NCBI GenBank assembly: GCA_964059195.1 | Contig: CAXKWD010000003.1 | Span: 16,288,606 to 16,352,605 of the forward strand | Source: Ectobius pallidus | Taxonomy: Eukaryota; Arthropoda; Insecta; Blattodea; Ectobiidae | Reading direction: 5' to 3' | DNA: 64,000 nucleotides | Shown here: positions 10,770-21,793 of the stretch, in pieces | Position numbering within the stretch: position 1 is the stretch's first letter | Layout of the letters: the number at the start of each line of letters is the position of its first letter | The notes under the pieces: model-generated | What the model was told of the DNA's origin: nothing | Databases searched by the model: none | Seen by the model: the letters and a program-made list of their open reading frames with translations, nothing else | Position numbers and translations under genes: made by a program

Positions 10770-11637
10770 TCTATATATAAGAGGCTTTGTCCTGATTGAC
10801 TGAATGAATGACTGACTGACTTAATGACAGAGAATCAACGCAGAGCCTAAACTACAATAGGTTGGGACTTGGAATTTTGACAGTACCTTCGTTTCATAAT
10901 GTAAGTTCTCACTAGGAAAGGATTTAGCAAAATTTTTATTTTAAATGCCAAAAATTATTTTCTGGAGTATACTCAATCCCTTTTTACACAGAATTATCAA
11001 ATCCAAATCACAGTTCACATGACAACATATTGTTGCCAGTGGTCTCAGAGGGATTTGGAAATAAATGAAATGGGAGTTTGCCAAATTAGAGAAGCTATCA
11101 ATATAATAAATGTTATAAATAAATATTAAAGCATGAAATCCACTAAAATAATGCAGTCACATAACTTTCTCTACCCTGAACAAAGAGAAAACAATACGAG
11201 GTATGGTAATATGTATATTATTATATCGAAGGTTTTTGGAAAGAGAAGTATGAAAGTGATATTGCATTTCTGTTTAATTTCATCCCCAAAACGGTTTTAT
11301 GGTAACATGAGAGTGAGAAATAAAATATTCTGCAAAGACAATACAATTTTATGTTACCGGAATTTATGTTTCTTCTTATTTGAACCCCTACCAGGCTTGC
11401 TGTGTAGGCCTACTGTGCAAGCGATGGGATGCAGAATTCTACATCCGCTATGAGCCATAAAAAGCTATTACCAAGCGTTTTCTGAGGGAATAGTTTGAGT
11501 GTGATAAGTCGTTCTTCCTATTTCAAATTCTAAATACCTATATAATGACCAATAATATAAAAATCGAAAGTCATTCATAAGAAAGTTTCCAAATACAAAA
11601 TTAAAAAACCCGGACAACGCCGGGCCTTTTGAGCTAG
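10770..11637 (+). mobile_element. non-autonomous Helitron, intact ends
   Basis: 868 bp. The 5' end TCTATATATAAGAGGCTTTG is followed by a GACTGACTGAC-rich stretch. The 3' end carries a short GC hairpin (CCCGG...CCGGG, about 11609-11624) and terminates in CTAG at 11634-11637. TC at the 5' end, a subterminal hairpin and CTRR at the 3' end are Helitron criteria. No Rep/helicase frame is present. A second copy, split by nested insertions, runs from 52712 to 59784. Confidence 0.85.
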
Positions 11638-12105
11638 TTTCAATATAAAGGAGACATATGAGGCGCCATATTCTTTTCTATGCGGTTCGAATAATTTTAA
11701 GGAACTTTTCATTGCGTAGGGGTATTTTTTTTTTAATTATAATATGTTGCAGCACTGGAGACGCAATGGAACTAAACTGACCACAACATAGATGAAGCGA
11801 ATAACTAAACAAAAGAAAAACTCCCTATCCTATACTTCATTATAACAATAAAGTAATGTAATGTAACTTAAGTACTTGTAATCTGACTCAGGAAGTGTCC
11901 TAGTACCGAAAATAGTAAAATGGATTAATGTGTAAATTAGACTCATAGCTTGGAAAGACATGTAGGCCTATAGTCTTTCACTAAATAAAAATGAAGTTTC
12001 TTGTTTCAATATTTAATATTATTCCCTTAATAAGTTATTGGTAGTAAAAATTACTTCAGAAAAAACAGAATTCCAAGTGCCTACTTTTCAAATTCCAAAG
12101 TAACT
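11638..12105. other. unassigned sequence
   Basis: AT-rich, no supported feature. Confidence 0.4.
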
Positions 12106-12109
12106 TAAC

Positions 12110-13351
12110 CCCTTACCGCATAGTGGGTCAGATATGGCACATACTGGTTTATTGTTTATAAAATTTATTCATGAAGAATTTTTTCGAAACTGCATGGTGG
12201 GATAGATATGATACATTGCCAAGAGTAACAATAGAAGCAAGATGAGCGATCCGTTGAGTGAATGAGAAATTACATGTCAACAATCATTGCTTTGTGTTAT
12301 TAGCTGCTTCTCTGAAATTTGTTTGTATAAACAGTTGTATAATCCAAAGTTCCAGTTGAATGTTTGTTTTCATATTATTCTTGTGGGAAGTTTGATATAT
12401 CTACATACATATAAAGAGGTAAGTTTCAATATTTCTTTACTAGGGTAGATGCAACCTTACGATATAGGTTTGGGACAGATATGGTACAATATGCGGTTAC
12501 GTCTACAGTAAACGTTCAACATAACTCTTGCCACTGAAAGTATGCTACATCAATGTGATGTCTTTGCTATCAGTGAGGGTTCTGCAATGAATGTAAACAA
12601 GTTGTATGGTTCTTCAGCTTCAGATAGTGGATAGAAATTTCAGTGAGGGTCCCAAAATGTCAGATGATGACACACTGTATAGGCCTAACATGCAACAAGA
12701 AAGTGTAATTTCTTTTATAATTGGGTGTAGGCCTACCATGTAACTTGTAATTTTTTCATTTAGGCCTACATTTTTGTAAAGTAAAGTAAAGTGTTCCCTA
12801 TTACAGGCCATAGAGGCCCAGAGGGTTCCAGGAGGTTGAGGCTCCCAGATTTTTAGACATCGGCACATGATGGCGTAAGGTTGTCAGCCTTACGCACCGA
12901 CCGCCTTTACTCCCAGGATTGCTCCTGGTACTCATTTCTGTTAGAGGCTGAGTCGACCCCAGGGCCATAGTGCCACCAGAAGGATTAGGCCAATTGAAAA
13001 ACTCCAACGACCTCATCGGGGATCGAACCCGCGACCTTCCGGTTTGTAGCGCAGCGCCTCAACCTCTACGCTACGGTGTACCCCACATTTTTGTAAACCC
13101 TTTTGTAAGCCTCCATATTAAGAACTTACTTTATTTTCCCCATTTGTAGTACCTTTCCTCCTAAAGCTGTCATCTTACAAGGATAACCGCTAATGCATGG
13201 TGTACCATATATGGCACAAACCCTAAATGCGCAAATAAGTCCTATCGCATAATGTTTAGAATTTTTTAACTATTTTTTTATGGATTCAGGACATCTTCTG
13301 TCATATATGAGATTTTTTCAGAAAAATAAAAAAAAGTCATGCAGTAAGGGG
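12110..13351. mobile_element. piggyBac-like non-autonomous element with nested SINE
   Basis: The inverted termini are CCCCTTACCGCAT and ATGCAGTAAGGGG. TTAA flanks both ends (12106-12109 and 13352-13355). CCC termini plus TTAA duplication are the piggyBac signature. A SINE (12781-13084) with its own duplication lies inside, so the element was about 925 bp before that. A motif close to AGATATGGCACA recurs several times (near 12131, 12193, 12477, 13205) and could be a subterminal binding motif. No transposase frame. Confidence 0.85.
12781..13084 (-). mobile_element. tRNA-derived SINE family 3, copy 2
   Basis: Minus-strand SINE with box A and box B region at about 13015-13075 and the 3' end near 12785 (AAAGTAAAGTG on the plus strand). 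A perfect 13-bp duplication ACATTTTTGTAAA lies at 12768-12780 and 13085-13097. It inserted into the piggyBac-like element. Confidence 0.95.
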
Positions 13352-13439
13352 TTAAATCCCATTTTAATTGAAATAGCTCCTGAAGTTTATCGTTTCTAAC
13401 TTTATTATCAAAGCATCTTTAAAAATTACATTAATTATA

Positions 13440-14300
13440 AAGATTAAAATCTGATGGGAAATTCACATAACTTCCTCTGCCCAAATAAAATTACCCTCTA
13501 CCTATTACCCTATAATAATATAAATTATTATGTATAACATTCTCATCATATAAACTGGTTTCAAAAATGAAGAGAATGTCGGTACCACATCACATCGCAT
13601 CCCCGAAGGATACATAACCCAAATAAAAACTGATTAATATAATGTCGTAACTTTCTTTGCTTTAAGCATGGCCAATACATTTTTCTCATTTCACATTTAG
13701 ATATAGAACAAGAGGTCATATTGCAAAGAGCACATATTCAGAGTGGGTGGCTTATAATTACCCTTCAGCAATGGCGTAATTACGGGGTGGCTAGGAGTGG
13801 CAGTTGCCACCCCAGAATTCCCGAACCCCTCTTTTTGCCATCCCAAAAATCAGCAGTAAAAATATCAGTTATTTGCAAACAAGTGAAAAATTACAGCTTA
13901 TAAACGTGGCACAATCTTGGTTCTTTATTAAACTTAATATTTATGCTGGTATGGTATGTAAAAAAGTTTTAAAAATGCTTAAACTACATCATTTTAACGC
14001 CAAATTTAAAAAAAAGCCCATACCCCCCCAGACCTTGCCACCCCAGTTAAAAAGCTGAAATTACGCCCATGCCCTTCAGTTATAATTTTTTCGAAAAAAA
14101 AAATTCAAAAATTTTAAGTTCTAGCTTCTAGTTTAAGCACCCCATGTGTAAAATTTAAACAAAATCGAATGAGCTGTTTTTGAGAAAATCGCAACGAACA
14201 AATTTTCATGTAAAGTCGCCTTAAAAATAAGGGAAAGTCGTAGCCAATCTACAAATTGTGATTTTTTTTTACTCCATTTTTTCTCAAACTGAAAAGTTTA
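13440..14300 (+). repeat. interspersed repeat sharing homology with 45790-46320
   Basis: Both copies contain CACATAACTTCCTCTGCCCA, GTAACTTTCTTTGC and GAGTGGGTGGCTTATAA followed by CCCTTCAG. Copy 1 holds a hAT MITE after CCCTTCAG and copy 2 is uninterrupted there. The start resembles the middle of the Helitron at 10770, so it may be a related Helitron body, but I cannot place the ends. Confidence 0.65.
13769..14071. mobile_element. hAT MITE with 8-bp TSD and paralogous empty site
   Basis: 303 bp, starting CAATGGCGTAATTACGGGG and ending GAAATTACGCCCATG. CCCTTCAG flanks both sides (13761-13768, 14072-14079). At about 46115 the paralogous repeat reads CCCTTCAGATAATTTTTGCG with no insertion. The element is an internally deleted relative of the larger hAT element at 61098-62005, sharing both termini. 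Confidence 0.9.
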
Positions 14301-14752
14301 CCACTTTCCAATATGAAAACTAGAAAGTATTTATTTCGTAAAAAAAAAGCTAAGTTTCATTGAGGCAGAAGTACATTACATCTCTAAGTCATTAAAGATT
14401 AAATTGGAATCAAAATCCGGCAATTGAAATGTATACAATTATTGAGATTAGGACGGCTGGAATTGAAAATGTAAGGTTCAGTAAGTTTAAATTGGTCTGA
14501 TTTGCCCATTCACTGGTTCATTTAATGGTCACTGTATAAAATAACCCTACTCGTCTCTGCGTATAAATTGCAAATATTGAGTGCACGCCCATACGAGGGT
14601 AAAAATAAACTCCAATGCTTCGTTATGTTGAATAAAAGTTGCTGGTATCAATTACGCAAATATACAATTATTATAATATGTTCAAGAAAACTCCAAATCC
14701 CTAGACACCGCACCACTAAATTTAATCTTCTTCTATCTATCTACCGTATCTA
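14301..14752. other. unassigned sequence
   Basis: AT-rich, no supported feature beyond a CTAT-rich run just before the Helitron. Confidence 0.4.
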
Positions 14753-15548
14753 TCTATATTAATAAAAGGAAGTGTCTGACTTCCTTCTGTCTGTCCGCGA
14801 TGCCCAGCGAAATCTACTGAACGCAGAGATCTGAAATTTTAAACATAGGTAGACTGAAGGGTCGGAAAATGCACCTCGAAGCCGGAATTTTAATTTTCGC
14901 TTTCGTTCGTTAGTTATGAGTGAAAAACGGGCCGAAAACGTGTATTTTTTGCGTTTTCGAAGCATCAGTTTTCAGTAATACATTTCAATGTCAAATCAAT
15001 TACAGTTGGCTTTGGCTATTTTTGTCATACCTTGGAAATAAAAACCCACGCAGGTCGATTCATTTGTTTATAATGTCAAGGCACTCAGATATCTGAAATT
15101 TTCAACTTAGACGGAAAAGGGATAATCAATATAGGCCTAAATATGGTAACACATTGTTCGATTTGGACGAAACTCACTATACAGGGGTTTTCTGGGCCAA
15201 GGAACTAGAATCTGAGATCGCTTTTACCAGGTGACGCTATCTAATCGTGGTATGTAATTCACGTGATTTAGGTGTTAATAAATATAATGGTTTGACTATT
15301 ATGCTCTTAATTTTGAAATAATTATCACGGTGAAGTAATGCGGGTTTTCTAATCAATCGCTGCAGGCGGGAGACAATGTTTGTACTTACGCCTGGAGCTT
15401 AGATAGAGCGGCAATTTCTTCTCCGCTGGAGTATTGCGGGTTTTCTAATCAATCGCTGCAGGCGGAAGGCAAATGTTTTTACTTACGCCTGGAGCTTAAA
15501 TAGCGCGGCAATTTCTTTTCCGCCGGAGTATTGCGGGCCACATGCTAG
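14753..15548 (+). mobile_element. Helitron array, copy A
   Basis: Starts TCTATATTAATAAAAGGAAG and ends CACATGCTAG. Internal markers are CGCAGAGATCTGAAATTTTA and CTTTCGTTCGTTAGTTATGA. It differs from copies B and C by a duplicated 96-97 bp segment before the 3' end (15341-15533). No Rep or helicase frame. Four bases separate it from copy B. Confidence 0.85.
15341..15533 (+). repeat. 97-bp tandem duplication in Helitron A tail
   Basis: Units at 15341-15436 and 15437-15533 share TTTTCTAATCAATCGCTGCA and TACTTACGCCTGGAGCTTA. They are GC-rich compared with the rest and end with a partial third unit (CGGG). The two units differ at several bases, so the duplication is not recent. Confidence 0.85.
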
Positions 15549-15552
15549 TAAA

Positions 15553-16185
15553 TCTATATTAATAAAAGGAAGTGTCTGTCTGTATGTCTGTCTGTTCGCG
15601 ATGCCCAGCAAAATCTACTGAACGCAGAGATCTGAAATTTTAAACATAGGTGGAGTGAAGGGTCGAAAAACGCACCTCGAAGCCGGAATTTTAATTTTCG
15701 CTTTCGTTCGTGAGTTATGAGTGAAAAACGGGCAGAAACGTGCATTTTTTTTGCGTTTTCGAAGCAACAGTTTTGAGTAATACATTTCAATCACAAATCA
15801 ATTACAGTTGGCTTTGGCTATTTTCGTCAAACCTTTGAAATAAAAGCATCGCGATCGCTTGAATGTTGTTAGCTAACGCTGGTCGATTCATTTGTTCATA
15901 ATGTCAAGGCACGCAGACATATGAAATTTTCAACAGAGGGATAATCAATATAGGCCTGAATATGGTCAAACATTGTTCGATTTGGACAAAACTCACTATA
16001 CAGGGTTTTTTTGGGCCAAGGAACTCGAGTCTGAGGTCGCTTTTACCAAGCGACGCTATTTAATCGTGGTATGTAATTCACGTGATTTCCGTGTTAATAA
16101 ATATAGGCCTAATGATTTAACTATGATGGTCGAAATTTTTAATTTTTTAAATAATTATCGCGGGTGAAGCCGCGGCACATGTTAG
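15553..16185 (+). mobile_element. Helitron array, copy B
   Basis: Starts TCTATATTAATAAAAGGAAG. The 3' end has CGCGGGTGAAGCCGCGG (hairpin) and terminates GTTAG, a one-base variant of CTAG. It abuts copy C with no intervening base. It contains an extra GGCCTA relative to copies A and C at about 16104-16109. Confidence 0.85.
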
Positions 16186-16814
16186 TCTATAATAATAAGA
16201 GGAAGGGTTTGTCTTCTGTGAGCGATGCCCAGCGAAATCTACTTCATGAAGAGAACTGAAATTTTAAACAAAGATGGTCTGAAGGGCACCTCGAAACCGG
16301 ATTTTAAAAAGTTAAACTTTCACTTTCGTTCGCGAGTTATGATCGAAAAACTGGCAGAAAACGTGCACTTTAGCGCTATCGAAGCATCAGTTTTCGGTAA
16401 TACGTATCAATTGTCAAATGAATTGCAGATGGCTTTGCCTTTTTTTTTTTTGTCATACCTTGGAAATAAAAGCATCACGGCCGCTTGAATTTTGTAAGCC
16501 CGCCCTGGTTGAATCATCTGTTTATAATGTCAACGCACGCAGACATTTTTAATTTTTTAACCTAACCGGAAGATGGATAACGAATATAGGCCTAAATGTC
16601 AAACATTAATCGATTTGGACGAAACTCACTATGCAGGGGTTTTAAAGGTCAGGGAACTCGAATCTGAGGTCTTTTTTCCCCAGGCGACGCTTTCTAATCG
16701 TGGAATTTACTCCACGAGATTTAGGTGTTAATAAACATAATGATTTAACTATTATGCTCTTAATGTTTAAATTTTTAATTAATCATCACGGGCGAAGCTG
16801 CGGGCAACTGCTAG
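16186..16814 (+). mobile_element. Helitron array, copy C
   Basis: Starts TCTATAATAATAAGAGGAAG and ends with ACGGGCGAAGCTGCGGGCAA followed by CTGCTAG. It is joined head-to-tail to copy B. Its internal frame (16225-16488) is non-coding repeat sequence. Confidence 0.85.
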
Positions 16815-16875
16815 TATTTTAACGTTTCCAATCCTCTACACATATGAAATTCATTAATGATACTATTACTATGAC

Positions 16876-17343
16876 TAGGGGCGGATTTCTATGACCTAAA
16901 AATAGGATATATGCATGCATTTATGACCTAGAAAAACATTAAAATACGACGAATAAAATTTAAAATATGACTTTACCACTTACACATTGTGTATATGTTT
17001 TTAAAGTTTCATTACAGTACATTTTATTAAAATATAGCGTTAATTATTTAAAATATCTGTAAATTCTCAAAAAGTATTAGTATAATGCAAAATTTACAAA
17101 ATATGATATGAAACTTCAAAATGTCTTTAATATGCATACAAATATGCCAAAAATATGACATAAATACGCATATTCATACTAAATATGCTACAATAGTTGA
17201 AAATTTCCTAAATATGCAGTTATATGCGCAATAAAAGCCGTTCCATTTCCACCAGGATGCTTGGAATCGGGTTTAAATTAGTCGGAAACATGAAATAATA
17301 CAAAGGGGAAAAATATGACATGTCATAGAAATCCGCCCCCCTA
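16876..17343. mobile_element. hAT-type element, TAGGGGCGG family, copy 1
   Basis: 468 bp. The termini are TAGGGGCGGATTTCTATGAC and GTCATAGAAATCCG followed by a C-run and TA. The 8-bp duplication ACTATGAC lies at 16868-16875 and 17344-17351. An 8-bp duplication is a hAT hallmark. Copy 2 at 39876-40335 is nearly collinear. The interior is rich in ATATGCATA-like motifs and has no frame. Confidence 0.9.
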
Positions 17344-17351
17344 ACTATGAC

Positions 17352-17693
17352 TTTGCTAATAATATTAGTGTACAATTTCTATGAAACAGTTTGTAGGCCT
17401 AAGTTCCAAGGTAGTTTTAAACTCTGCTAACAAATCAAGCAGATGAATCTTCCTCAAGTTAGCGTAATTGTAGAACTGAATTCTACAGTACAAAGCAGAC
17501 AAGTCTTATCTCACAACAATGGCGACAAAGGGGAGGAACAGGAACAGATTACAGACAAATTCCGAAGAGGTGACGGGGCGCGTTTCATACGTGGTAACGC
17601 ATGCCTTCCTGCTGATCAAAGAGCTTTGTCAATATCGCTTGCTTTTCTCAATACCCCGGGTTTTCTTATTGCCACGGTCTACTAACTTCAAAG
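17352..17693. other. unassigned, short open frame
   Basis: A frame at 17443-17685 (80 codons) has no domain I recognise. It lies between two hAT elements. Confidence 0.35.
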
Positions 17694-17744
17694 CTTGACA
17701 GAGACCTAAGGTTCATTCACACTCAGAATTACATTGGTTATGAC

Positions 17745-18772
17745 CAGGGCCCGGATTTTGATGACGTCATCTTTTAGCTGGAACATCATGGACGTTGCCC
17801 ACTAGCGCAGACATTCTGATCATGACTCCTAGATTACAAAAATTTTAATTTTTCGATTTTTTTGGCCATTTATTCCCATTTTTTAAGTGAAACTTCTTTA
17901 GGCGCGCTAGGAGTAAATCGAGAGCTAACCCAAAGCTGCGTTACGAACTAAATCGTCACGAAAGTAGTAAGGCTGTGACGGACTGTACAGAATGATTAGC
18001 CTTATCCAAAATTTAAAAATAAAAAATCAACATTTTGAAAAATCTAAAAATCCAAAAATCCAAGATTTAAAAAATTTAAAAATCAACAATTAAAAATCGA
18101 AATTCCAAAATTTAAAAATCTAGAAGTCCAAAATTAATAATTTGAAAATACAAATTAAAAATTCAAAGATCCAAAATTTAAAAAATCCAAAATTTAAAAA
18201 TCTAAAATTTAAAAAATCAAAAAACCCTAATTTAAAAAGTCCAACAATCCAAAATTGAAAAATAAAAAAATTACAAAAATCCAAGTTTCACTTCTGTCGC
18301 GTGGCATCCGATTTTTTGTTTTAGGTCATTTTAGGATATGTCATTATCTGGTCATTTTGCGGCCTTTTTTTCCATGTTTCACATTTTTACGTAATTTATT
18401 TTAAATGTAGTCTTTATTTTCCCATTTTGTGTTGTTTCTCGCATTATATAGAGTTTTTGTGCATTTAGGCCTACTTGCGTTGAATATAATCGGAATTCTA
18501 AATAAGCATAAATATATAAACCTTGTTATAATTTTAATTTAGATATAGAAAGACGATGTTTGCATTTAATTGTAGGTACCAGTTAAGTAATTACAAGCCT
18601 ATAATTAAACAACAACATAATTACAGAATATACACAAATCTCATGAACAAATAGCATTCCTTACAAATTTTGGGGTATTTTTTCTTAGTTCATTTGTCTT
18701 TAATTTTTATTTTTACAGTCATTTTATAGCTCATTCTAAAAGTATTTTTATGCCATCAAAATCCGGGCCCTG
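17745..18772. mobile_element. hAT-type element, CAGGGCCCGG family, copy 1
   Basis: The termini are CAGGGCCCGGATTTTGATGA and ATCAAAATCCGGGCCCTG. The left flank is GTTATGAC and the right flank GTCATGTA, so the duplication is imperfect, unlike copies at 45029 and 58773, which have perfect octamers. An A/T low-complexity block at 18005-18290, absent from those shorter copies, enlarges it. No transposase frame. Confidence 0.85.
18005..18290. repeat. A-rich imperfect minisatellite
   Basis: Repeated variants of CCAAAATTTAAAAATC and similar 11-16-mers over about 285 bp. The shorter related hAT copies lack this block. Confidence 0.8.
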
Positions 18773-18836
18773 GTCATGTAACTACCTTGACAGAGACATA
18801 AGGTTCATTCCCATTCAGAATTACATTGGTTATGAC

Positions 18837-19496
18837 TAGGGACCGGATTCTTAGGTTTTTACCTATTTTTTTCCTTTCTTCCAAAACAAAAAGCGCTCAT
18901 ACACTTTTTCGAATCATGTCCATAGGATTCACCCACATTAATTCTGTGGCACCTAAAAATACCTAAATGGGGTATAAAAACCTAAATATACCTAAACGGG
19001 ATATAAAACCTAAAATATATAATTTAGGCCACTTTTTGTCTTTCTTGTTTGTCAGTTGAGAAATCGATATTTTGCGGAGAGACAATAATTTTTGTCGGGT
19101 TGAAATTAATACCACCAGCGTTCCGTTCAACCCTTTGTTGTCTAGGATGGACAGTATCAAGAGAGGAAGTGTAGAGTAAAAAATACCAGCGTATTCCTTT
19201 TAAAATATTCGTACGAACAACCATTGTTGCCGTGTATGAACAAGTATAAAGATTTCTGTGTTTTAAAGCGTTTGTTTGCCTTTAGTACTGTCTTGTTATT
19301 CACACTGAGTGGTCACACTGTGAGTTTTAAGAAGACGTGTTAATTATGTATTGAATCCTATATAGCACATTCAAATTCATTAAACCAATTATTCTAGCCA
19401 AAAACGATATTTTGGACGAAAAAACCTAAAAATAACTATTTCACCTAATGGAAAACCTAAAACAGTGTTTTTAAAAACCTAAAAATCCGGTCCCTA
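18837..19496. mobile_element. hAT-type element, TAGGGACCGG family
   Basis: 660 bp with termini TAGGGACCGGATTCTTAGG and CCTAAAAATCCGGTCCCTA. Perfect 8-bp duplication GTTATGAC at 18829-18836 and 19497-19504. The frames inside (18963-19224, minus) carry no transposase motif. Confidence 0.9.
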
Positions 19497-19504
19497 GTTA
19501 TGAC

Positions 19505-21002
19505 TAGGCCCAGATTTGTAGGTTCTTATAAATCCTGTATTAATTTTTAAAAATGCTTTTATTTTAGTTTTACCGTTTTCAGACACGGTATCTTCTTAAG
19601 TTTCACTTTTAATAAGTAGCCTACAATAAATACATTGATAGTGATATATTAATTTATTTTATTTTTACTTACAGTCTGAATCACACGACTATTTTTGCTT
19701 AGTTTTCAACAGTTTATAGTTTAAATAACACAATTAATTTTAGAATTACCCCTGTCTTTCCAACTCCACCACATAAACTCAACAAGAACCTTTCTCAATT
19801 GAAATAAAACTAGTACAATAGTACAGCCCAAATGTTTCACTTCTGCTGATCTATCACAAAGCTCTAGCACTCGTCTGTATAATTCTAAAATCACATTACA
19901 TCCAGTTTTAGCCAAATGTAGTTATGGAGTCTTTAAATCTAGAATTTAAAAAACCCATATAACTTAGATTGTCAACCCTTTTAAAATAGGTTTACCTTTT
20001 TGGTACCAACTACTATCATGATAATTATATTTTCATTATTATAATCATTATTTACATCAATAATTGAGTCATGCCATTGCTCTCAGCTTTTGTTTTTTCC
20101 TCAATATTTTTTCTACTTAGTTTTAAAATTATATTTCAGTAATGTAAAACATATAAATATAAGCATGGAACTGCTCCCGAGCACGAGCTCTTGCTCTTTC
20201 GGGGTTTCAGGACCATATATTATATTAACTGTGTATTCATGTAATTTTGAAATAAATTGAAATTAAAGAAGAAATTTCAAACAGGTTCAGATCTCACAAC
20301 GAATATTACTGATACCGCCTGACACCTATGCAACCTAAACGACGGCGCTGTAGTTGGCATTGCGGACATCAAGGTTACTTGCAGCCACTGAATTGAAAAT
20401 CTGTGTGCGTGAAATCTGGTGGTAATGCAAGACTGGGATAACACCTAATACCAAACTGAGAAAATTACGAAAGAAAATCATAAAAACAAAAGTAAGAAAC
20501 AAATAACCAACAAAAAGTCAAAATGATAGGAAGAAATATAAAATCAAAGAAAACAGAAACTCAAGCAAAAGAAGAAGGCAAAAAGTAAGACAATGGCCGG
20601 CCAATTTGTCATGGGTTTTTTCGTGGTTTCCCCAGTCGTAAAGGCAAATGCCGAATTGGAAATTTACATACCAAGAATCATCCTCACCATTTCATTCTGT
20701 TTCATATTCATTTAAATTAATATCGGTTGAAATTTACTCCATTTAATACACCAACAATAGAAATAATTGACAAGCAATAGTTCCATGACCTACCCTATGT
20801 GTAGACACATATCCCTAACTCCTGATATGGGCTCGTAGCTAAAAAGAGTATAAATACAATTGAATTTTAAAAATGATTACTTTTGTGTGATTCATTTTAA
20901 AAAGGAGTTCATTTTTTTATCATAAAGGTATGTTTGGGTCATTTTTAGCTGTTTTCAAGGACATATTTATGATATTTTTAAGTCATAAACATCGGGGTCC
21001 TA
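19505..21002. mobile_element. possible hAT-type element adjoining the previous one
   Basis: It begins TAGGCCCAGATTTGTAGGTT immediately after the GTTATGAC at 19497-19504, and GTTATGAC recurs at 21003-21010 directly after CATCGGGGTCCTA. The termini match only partly, so this may be a composite of two truncated elements. The interior at about 19790-20100 recurs at 33366-33700, and a family G repeat lies at 20595-20850. Confidence 0.6.
20595..20850 (-). repeat. interspersed repeat family G
   Basis: Contains CGTGGTTTCCCCAGTCGTAA and AAATGCCGAATTGGAAATTT. The inverse copy at 21545-21785 shares TGGAACTATTG and CTCCAATTCGGCATTTGCCT. It resembles LINE 3' regions common in arthropods, but I cannot fix the class. 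Confidence 0.6.
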
Positions 21003-21010
21003 GTTATGAC

Positions 21011-21544
21011 GAGTCTTGGTGGAAAAGCATTTAGATATAGCTCATTGGATAAAAAAAAAAAAATCTGCCATCTTTTTTTTAGTTATTAAACCTACTAAAT
21101 AGCTAAAGTATTCCAAGATGAGTAAATGAGTTTTGAACTTGCACCATATTGAGGCAAGTGAATCATAAAATTGATTGATTTTTTAAATTAAAATACTTCA
21201 CAACTTCAATATCTCTCCCTTCGCTCTATTGGATTTATGTACATCGTAAAAATTAGAGCCGGCTGACTTAATGCATTTTGACATAAAGGGTTGCACTGAT
21301 TTTAGTGCTGACTCATACAGCCATAATTTAGTTACAAACCCACAAAGAAAACCTTGGAAGCTGCACGGACAATTTTGTTGGTTACATTTGTCCACTTCTT
21401 TTACACCCCCCCCCCCCCTCCATATCAACATCGGAGCCCTCGCTTTATACAAAATCGATTATGATTGGTTATAAAATAAAATTAAAAACTTGAAATTAAC
21501 TTTATTGGTCTTAATGTACGTATTGGTATTTTTTTATTTCAGCT
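21011..21544. other. unassigned sequence
   Basis: A poly-C run lies at about 21407-21418. Overlapping frames on both strands here have no known motif. Confidence 0.4.
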
Positions 21545-21785
21545 GTGTTTATACTCCTTTCAGCTGAGAGGCTATATCAGGAGTTCGGTATATGTGTCTA
21601 TACAGTAGGGTAGGCCATGGAACTATTGATTGTCAATTATTTCTATTATTGGTGTATTTTTATGGAGTAAATTTTAATTGATATTAATTTAATTGGACAC
21701 GAAACAGGTTGAAATGATGAAGATGATTCATCGTATGTAAATCTCCAATTCGGCATTTGCCTTTACGACTGGGGAATACAATGTT
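21545..21785 (+). repeat. interspersed repeat family G, inverse copy
   Basis: Opposite orientation to 20595-20850, sharing GGAGTAAATTTTAATTGATA and GCATTTGCCTTTACGACTGG. It runs up to the octamer that flanks the next hAT element. Confidence 0.65.
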
Positions 21786-21793
21786 GTTATAAC

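Larger units (their letters stand above)
17694..18836. repeat. 51-bp direct repeats flanking a hAT element
   Basis: 17694-17744 and 18786-18836 both read CTTGACAGAGAC, then TAAGGTTCATTC, then CAGAATTACATTGGTTATGAC, with about three mismatches. Both copies end exactly where a hAT-type element begins (17745 and 18837). Two copies of one short unit were therefore apparently hit at the same position by different elements. Confidence 0.85.
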
